In this document: positions 42,480-64,000 of the stretch, one piece after another
How positions within the stretch are numbered: the stretch's first letter is position 1
How the letters are laid out: every line of letters begins with the position of its first letter
Assembly: GCA_030847615.1 (NCBI GenBank)
Contig: JAUMIR010000005.1
Coordinates: 246,488,645-246,552,644 of the forward strand
Direction: 5' to 3'
DNA length: 64,000 nucleotides
From: Gambelia wislizenii
Lineage: Eukaryota; Chordata; Lepidosauria; Squamata; Crotaphytidae
Notes under the pieces: generated by a model
Database searches by the model: none
What the model was told of the DNA's origin: nothing
The model's input: only the letters and a program-made list of their open reading frames with translations
Program-made: the position numbers and the translations under genes

Positions 42480-45060
42480 GCAAACCTGCTGTTCTCTGGC
42501 AGAGTGGAAATAATTTGTCTATCACTAGTATGAGGAAAATGTCAGTCTTCCCAGTTTCTGTTCATGGAACAGGAAAGTCATCCTTTTCTTGTCCTTTGTC
42601 TCAAGTAGCAAAGTGTCTTTGGGTAGCTCCAATCAGGGAAGGCTTGCATTTATTTATTTTTTCAGCCATAAAAATGACTAGCTAACCTGGAGCCATTTAC
42701 TTTTCAGCCTAGCCTAACCCACAGGGTTGTTATAGGGACAAAATAGTGGAAGGGTACTGGGCAGAAAAAAGAAAAGATGAAATAAAACTGTGGTTTCTAT
42801 GTAAAGGCATTTTTCCTACTTTTGTAATACTTTCTTGTTCTGAAACCTAGCATATAATAAACTCTAAATTACCAGAATGTCATACTGCCAGAATGTAGGA
42901 GGCATTGCATTTGGTGTTTATTTTTCTAGATTTGTTTCTGGCTTCTTTGTTATGTTTTATTTTGATGCTATTTTTTGCATTTACTCAAAAATACTAGGTT
43001 TTTAGCATTTTTATTTTGTAATAAATTGAGGGTTTTTTTTAGCATTTTTATTTTGTTATAAATTGAGTTTTTTAAAGGTTATGGTGGGGAGGTGACCTTC
43101 TAAGACAGTACGACAAGCAATAGAGGGCAGGGAAACAACTTCTCTTTAAAAAATATTTTCATTTCGACTGGGAACAACAGATCTATTATAAAATATAGCC
43201 ATTCCTCTTGTAAAGTTAAATCTTCAAGAAAGATTAATTTAATAGAATGGAATGGGGAACCAAGGATGAATGCTTAAAACTATTCCTAACACACAGATCC
43301 ATCATTGCAACAAATTATATTTGAGACAGAGGCAAATTATATTTAATTAATTCTATGGATGTAAGAAAAGGATATTGTTCAGGTTACAAAGCAGTAATCT
43401 ACTCTGTGGAAAAGGAGCACATAGAGCCTCTTCTTGTTTATACACTAAAAAGAGCAACTTCCTATAGGACAATGAAATTTCAGTACATCACCATCTGGAG
43501 TGACATAAACATAACAGTGTCTATGCTACACCTCACCACTGCAGTTCTGTGCACTTGGTGGAGGTTTTCCAAAAGGATATTACACAACAGTAACTTGCTA
43601 TATTTTCCATTAAATGGAACCAGAGAGCTGCTTCTAAATTTGGCCATCTTGAACAGAGAGAAGCATGCTTCTACATAAACTGAGCCACATACATCTCTGG
43701 AACAGTGCCCAGGTAATTGTTGTATACGTACCTCTCTAGATCTGGGATAATGAATTCTAATGGGAACAACTGTCTCCACAGATAGGAAGGGCTAGGCATG
43801 CCAAGGCAATTACCAGAGCCTGGAAAAGTTACTTTGGGGGATTACAGCTGTTACAATTTCCAAATAGGTTAATTGGGAGATTGTGGAAGCTATCATATGA
43901 AAATAGTATATTTTCCAAGATCTGGTAGATAAGACAACTCTGGACCAAAAAAAATCACTAACACACTATCTGGGAATATAGCTGATTTGTAAGGATAGAT
44001 CTGCTCGAAGAGCCTTACTGCGATTTGGGGGAGGACAAAGCCAAAAAACAACATACAGTTTATATGCTTGCCCTTGACAGTCACTGAGATTAAAGTTATT
44101 TGTTTTATGATCTGTTAAAAACACTTTCCCTTTCCTCCACCCCCACACTTTGCCCTCAAAATTTTCATTAAAAGAGAAATTGTTAAAAATGGAAAAATTG
44201 ACCAGATAGCTAATTTCTAACTGTTCCATCAAAAAAACCTAGCGATAAGGGTTCCATATCCCTGAGCACTGCCTATACACAAAACTCTTGTGTTCCAAAG
44301 AGCCTCCCAAAGAGTGGTGGAAAAGACAGCATTGTTCATGGCAAGGAGAGGTAAGTATTTTAAAAATAGCATAATAAAGTTACTAAAAACAACCAGAAGG
44401 GTGCAATTTAATTATTATTGCACCCACCAACTATACTCTTTTCATTTTAGACTGAATAAAATGGGGATGTCTGCCACTGCACATACATCTGTGCCACCAA
44501 ATATACCATGATCTATTTAGGGTGGATTTAGTAGCTGCACACTTCCATGCACCTGGCGTGCATCTGGAAGGGAGGCAAGAACCAAAAAGTGCAGCAGTCC
44601 TCGTGCTAGATTACAGCTACTTAAACAGGATCCTCAAAAAAGGAAGGAGAGTGTATGAAGGTTGAAATTGGCTTTTGACAAAGGAGACCATCACACACAC
44701 AAAAATAGGATTACAGAATTGTTGGTTCTGTTGTAGACAAAGGGAGAAACATGAAAAACGTCCAGATATGTACCTTGTGAGATAACCAAGTGACAGCTCG
44801 CAAGCCTCTGTCACTCTCTGGCCAAGGCAGTATAGAGTTTCGAGCTGGTAATCACTGCTAGGATTTCAACCCAGGCAGGACTACTAAGCACCTTGTGGAC
44901 AGACTGCACACACACCCCTGCAACAAAAAAAAATCACTACCCAAGAAAAAAAGACCCCACCAAGGTGAGAATTTCCCTTTACTCTGGCATGGCTTAAACA
45001 AGAAAGAGCTCAGTTTTGCCTCCACCCCAGCATCCTCTGATTAAATTCTGGTGAGAACAG
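42480..45060. other. Unassigned sequence downstream of HDHD5
   Basis: Mostly AT-rich. It includes a SINE-like block CAGCCTAGCCTAACCCACAG then GGTTGTTATAGGGACAAAAT at 42700-42750. The HDHD5 3' untranslated region lies in the upper part, below 45066, but no clear minus-strand AATAAA was chosen. Confidence 0.35.
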
Positions 45061-45065
45061 ATTGG

Positions 45066-60226
<15,161 letters not shown>

Positions 60227-60755
60227 CGGCCAGCCGTACCCGCGGCTGGGAGCCCGGAGGCCAGCCAAGGAGGGGAGACCCGCCGCCCTCCCGCTCAGCC
60301 AACCGGAGCCGCCACTCGGAGGGTCACATGGGCCGGTGATGAAAGCAGGGACTCCGGGTCGGAGGTGAAGGGAAAGCACCGCTCGCAGCGGCGGGAGTGT
60401 GTGTGTGTGCGTGTGTGTGTGTGTGCCTTAGCTGGCTGGCCGAAGGGCGAGGAGCCTTGCGGCACCCTGAAGGCGGACAGATTTTTATTACAGTAGAGCA
60501 GTGGTTCTTAAGCTGGAGTCTGGGGGTGTCCTTACCCATTTCCTCCCTGCAGTGGAGGGGCCATGTGGCAGGAGCCAAGGCAAAGGCTGGCTGGCTTGGC
60601 CTGCACATTGCCATTCAGTCTGCTCCAGCCTCAAACTTGCAGGAAGAAGAAGGAGAAAAGTCTCCCTTCCCTCCCCCCATGCCTCTGAGGGAAGTTTTAA
60701 TGGATGGTGTAATTGTATTATTATTATTATTATTATTACTACTACTACTACTACA

Positions 60756-61430
60756 TTTGGAAGACTTCACAAAAGAGTCTGGAGTAATAAACACCTGAGG
60801 CGAAGCACAAAAATCAGTGTGTATAGAGCCATCGTACTGTCTATCCTCCTTTATGGATCTGAAACATGGGTCACCTATCGCCACCACCTACGACTCCTCG
60901 AGCGCTTTCATCAGCGCTGTCTACGCACAATCCTAAATATACACTGGACTGACTATGTGACGAATGTTGCTGTCCTTGAGCAAGCAGGGATCACCAGCAT
61001 TGAGGCCATGATATTGAGAACACAGCTGTGCTGGGCAGGGCACGTTTCTAGGATGGAGGACCATCGCCTCCCCAAAATAGTACTCTACGGTGCACTCGCC
61101 ACGGGTCAGCGTAAGAGGGGCGCTCCAAAAAAGCGATACAAGGACTCCCTGAAACAACATCTCAGGCTCGGCCAAATTGATCATCAACAGTGGTCCGCCC
61201 TGGCCTCACATCGGGAGGCATGGAGACGCACTATCCATAATGCTGCAGCCTTATTTGAGAACTCACGTCGAACAAGTCTTGAAGAGAAATGACAACGCAG
61301 AAAAAATCACAACCCGGAAACATCACCCAAGGAAACCTGCTGTGCTTTCTGCAACCGGACTTGTTTATCTCGGATTGGCTTTTTTAGTCATCAGCGCACT
61401 TGCAGAAAGTGCGGGATGAGTCTTTTCTGA
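60756..61430 (+). mobile_element. LINE ORF2 3' fragment with C-terminal zinc finger
   Basis: An open frame to 61292 encodes LLYGSETWVTYRHHLRLLER, LRTILNIHWTDYVTN, LCWAGHVSRM and GAPKKRYKDSLK, late RT-domain blocks of a jockey/I-like LINE. A frame beyond the stop shows Cys-x2-Cys...His-x3-Cys (CAFCNRTC and SHQRTC). The copy is well preserved, so fairly recent. Clade is uncertain. Confidence 0.7.
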
Positions 61431-61559
61431 ATCTTTGTTTGCGAAGAAAAGCCAGAGAGAGAGACTACTAGCTGTACCTGGCCTAACATACGCTGTTAAA
61501 AAAAATTCCCCAAAAACACCTAGTAGGTCTCACAACAACCCTGTAAGGTAGGCCCATGG

Positions 61560-62250
61560 AATTTTTTAAACAATATTTTTATTGAATATTTCCTGAAATA
61601 AAATACAATATCAAACTCACACAATATATCAACAAACAAATACACATGTCATTTACAAACAAACCACAAAAAACAATAAACTTCCTTTAATCTTCTTTCT
61701 TCAAGTGTGATTAATTCATGCCTCTTCTCTTCCTGATTTTCGTCTATGTTTAAAGTCTCTGTTTTCCTTTTCTGAAGCTTTCCTCTAATTGTTACTTAAT
61801 GCTTATCGTTGCTAAATCCCCCCCCCGCATTTTTCTTTCCACAGGGGTATTAGTATCTTCCAATCATCACAGTTTTTCTCAGGTTTTTTCTCATCTAGTA
61901 CCATCATTAACCTGGCCATTTCATACATATCATATAGTTTAAATAACCAAAATCCTCTAACAATCCTCTAAATTCCTCTTCCCCTTCTCAGCGTTCCCAC
62001 ACTTTTCCTGGAGTTGTTGAGGGTGACTCGCTCTGTTACCCAGCTGCCACCACCACCAGTTGACTGCCTGGGTCCTGTTGCAGGTGTCCCACTGCTGTCA
62101 CCAGTTGCCTGTCTGGGTCCCAATCTGGGCCACAGATTGAGTGGCAGGAGTGGATTGTGAGGTGGAGAGGGAATTTGCATGTGGGTGGTGATTGGTTGGG
62201 TGTGTTTCCTGAGCAGCCAATCAACACACTGGGAAAGGCAATATACCCAA
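61560..62250. other. Unassigned insertion sequence inside the split MITE
   Basis: Contains TTTTTATTGAATATTTCCTG and ACAAACAAACCACAAAAAAC, like a minus-strand LINE 3' tail, then GC-richer sequence. Not assigned. Confidence 0.35.
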
Positions 62251-62448
62251 GAGTTTTATATTATTATTTTATTGTTTTAAATCTTGAGTTAAATCTTGGG
62301 GGTCCGCAGCAACAAAAAATATTTAAAAGATATTTAAAGGGTGTCCTTGGCAAAGAAAAGGTTAAGAGCCACTGCTTTAGCTTGCCCACTGAACAGAGAA
62401 AGAGCCTTGTGGCACCATGAAGACAGACAGATTTTTATGAAGATAAAG

Positions 62449-62818
62449 CAGTGGTTCTTAACCTGTGGTCTGGGAACCCCCAGGGGTCTGCAGTGTCCTC
62501 ACAAGGGGTCTGCAAAGGCTTGAAGGTTGCTCAGCCCACCTCCTTCCTGCAGTGGAGTGACCATGTGGCAGGAGCCAAGGCAAAGGCTGGCTTGGCCTGC
62601 ACATTGCCAGTCATTCCATTCCAGCCACAAACTTGCAGGAAGAAGCAGGAGAAAACTCTTCCCTCCCCCGCCAGTGCCTCTGAGATAAGGTTTAATGGAT
62701 GGTGTAATTGCATCATCATCATTGTTTTAAATCCTGAGTTAAGTCTTGGGGGTCCGCAGCAACAAAAGATAATAAAAGCGGGTCCCTGATAAAGAAAAGG
62801 AAAGGTTAAGAGCCACTG
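62449..62818 (+). mobile_element. hAT-like MITE, family C
   Basis: CAGTGGTTCTTAACCTGTGG to AAAGGTTAAGAGCCACTG with all internal blocks. No clear target duplication. The 60 bp before it resemble the 60 bp before the copy at 60499 (GAGCCTTGTGGCACC, GACAGATTTTTAT). Confidence 0.8.
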
Positions 62819-62823
62819 CAATA

Positions 62824-63075
62824 CAGTCGGACCCCCTTATCAGCTGGGGATTGGTTCTGGGGGGCCCAGTGGATACCGAAAACCGTGGATAATAGCGAAC
62901 GCCATTGAAAATAATGGGACTTCCTGTTTAAAATACCATAGAGTTGCCTTGGAGGACCTAGAAAATGGCTAGAGAAGACACGTTTTCTAGGAATACTATG
63001 GTAGATGTGCTGTTTTATGTCCCATGGAAAATTGAATCAGTGGATAATGTATCAGTGGATACGGGGGTCCTACTG
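62824..63075 (+). mobile_element. Tigger-like MITE
   Basis: CAGTCGGACCCCCTTATCAG to GTGGATACGGGGGTCCTACTG, each abutting TA. The interior GGACTTCCTGTTTAAAATAC separates it from the subfamilies at 12352 and 4015. Confidence 0.85.
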
Positions 63076-63079
63076 TAGA

Positions 63080-64000
63080 AGATTTCAGGGAATCCATGGG
63101 ATCTTTTTCATCTGTCAGTCTTTAAGGTGCAACAGGACACTTTGTTGTAGTTTCCTAGAAGAACCCCAAAATAAATAAGTTACAGAAACCCAGCAAGGCA
63201 CAGAATTATATCTGTCTTTTTTCAGAGTCTGGAAAAGTTCCTTTGGAGGCTATTGGGAGTTGTAGTCCACAAAGGAACTTTTCCCAAGTTCGTCGCATAG
63301 CCATAAGGAATGGATCCAAGGCTGGAGAAATTCAAAGCCATGTACAGGGAAAATGATCATACATTTACAACAGGAGTGGGGAATCTGTGGCCCCCAGATG
63401 ATCATGGACTGCAGTTCCCATCAGGCCTAGCCAGCAATGATGAGGCGTGCAAATTGTTTGACTTGCTAACAACATTTGGAGATGTATATGACTTCCTCTC
63501 TGATTTATGAGGACAAACGGAAAAAAATCACAGAGTAGTGAACTAGTTTGCCAGCTTCACAGGACTTTGTCAGAGTAGATGGAAAACAAAGAAGGAATAA
63601 AAGGAAGGAGACACTAGCATCTTTTTCTCTCCTCTTATTTATTTCCTCCTTACAGTTCTGTGAAACTCTAAAGCTAGCTCACTTTGTGATTTTCAGTTGG
63701 CAAAACTATGAAAATTATACATCTGCTAATACAGTCCAGAAAAATAACCATGTTTGCGGTTTCCACAAAAGCAACTGTCGAGCTTTGAGGACAAATCAGT
63801 TTATTGTGGCACAAGCTTTCACAGAGCAACAAGAGGGAGCCTTTACTAGTTCCCATTTGAAATCTTTGAATTATTCCCTCAAGGCATTTTGGTACTTGTA
63901 GTCCCAGTTTCTTTAGCCATTATGTGTGCCTAGGTGGACTATCCTGGAACTACATAACTGGGACTATAAACCATTAATCCTAGCTTTATTCAACACAGTC
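63080..64000. other. Window end, no gene recognised
   Basis: Contains a family B piece at 63380-63450 (GGGGAATCTGTGGCCCCCAG) and a CAGTTTATTGTGGCACAAGC block at 63800. No ADA2 exon, the next human gene in this order, was seen. Confidence 0.4.

Larger units (their letters stand above)
60499..62374 (+). mobile_element. hAT-like MITE, family C, split by a LINE insertion
   Basis: The left part, 60499-60755, starts CAGTGGTTCTTAAGCTGGAG and reaches the internal (ATT)n. The right part, about 62250-62374, resumes ATTGTTTTAAATCTTGAGTT and ends AAAGGTTAAGAGCCACTG. The 1.5 kb between is foreign. Confidence 0.65.

Noticed and set aside
60501..61292. A host gene of 263 codons near 60.5-61.3 kb
   Set aside because: The frame runs from a MITE through an (ATT)n run into LINE reverse-transcriptase sequence; it is a chance fusion of repeats.

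Overview
This is a vertebrate nuclear genome window, most likely from a squamate reptile (lizard or snake). Three protein-coding genes are recognisable and sit in the same order as on human 22q11.1: IL17RA (3' part, + strand, exons from 332 to 11332), TMEM121B/CECR6 (single coding exon, - strand, 31079-32713) and HDHD5/CECR5 (all eight coding exons, - strand, 45066-60226). The squamate assignment rests on the repeats: tRNA-derived SINEs with a Sauria-type tail, 5S-rRNA-derived SINEs with a similar tail, a BovB-like LINE remnant, CR1 ends with ATTCTATG tails, a DIRS element and a Penelope-like fragment. Genus and species cannot be fixed from the sequence alone.

Layout. 1-11.3 kb: seven IL17RA exons (end of the ectodomain, transmembrane exon, short linker exon, long SEFIR/cytoplasmic exon). 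The introns carry an L2-like LINE, a SINE, two MITEs of one unnamed family and two GC-rich Tigger-like MITEs. One of these, 4015-5505, holds about 20 copies of a 63-64 bp hairpin-forming unit. 11.3-18.2 kb: a DIRS fragment, a Tigger-like MITE, CR1/L3 debris, SINEs, a possible solo LTR and a hAT-like MITE. 18.25-24.5 kb: a nearly full-length DIRS-type tyrosine-recombinase retrotransposon with gag, RT, RNase H and recombinase domains, inverted terminal repeats and an internal complementary region. It is disabled by two frameshifts and two TGA stops. 24.5-31 kb: gypsy RT debris, a Tigger-like MITE and mostly unassigned sequence. 31-33.2 kb: TMEM121B in a strong CpG island. 33.3-45 kb: Penelope-like, BovB, CR1, 5S-SINE and hAT fragments. 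45-60.2 kb: HDHD5, whose introns hold a mariner remnant, an endogenous-retrovirus env fragment, a 5S-SINE, several CR1 pieces and a MITE. Its exon 1 lies in a second CpG island near 60 kb. 60.5-64 kb: hAT-like MITEs, a LINE ORF2 3' fragment and a Tigger-like MITE.

The genes do not form a pathway. IL17RA is a cytokine receptor chain, TMEM121B a multi-pass membrane protein of poorly known role, and HDHD5 a HAD-family hydrolase-like protein with a likely mitochondrial leader. They are neighbours through old synteny. All exon boundaries were read by eye from splice dinucleotides, reading phase and recalled similarity to the human proteins. No alignment or database search was run.
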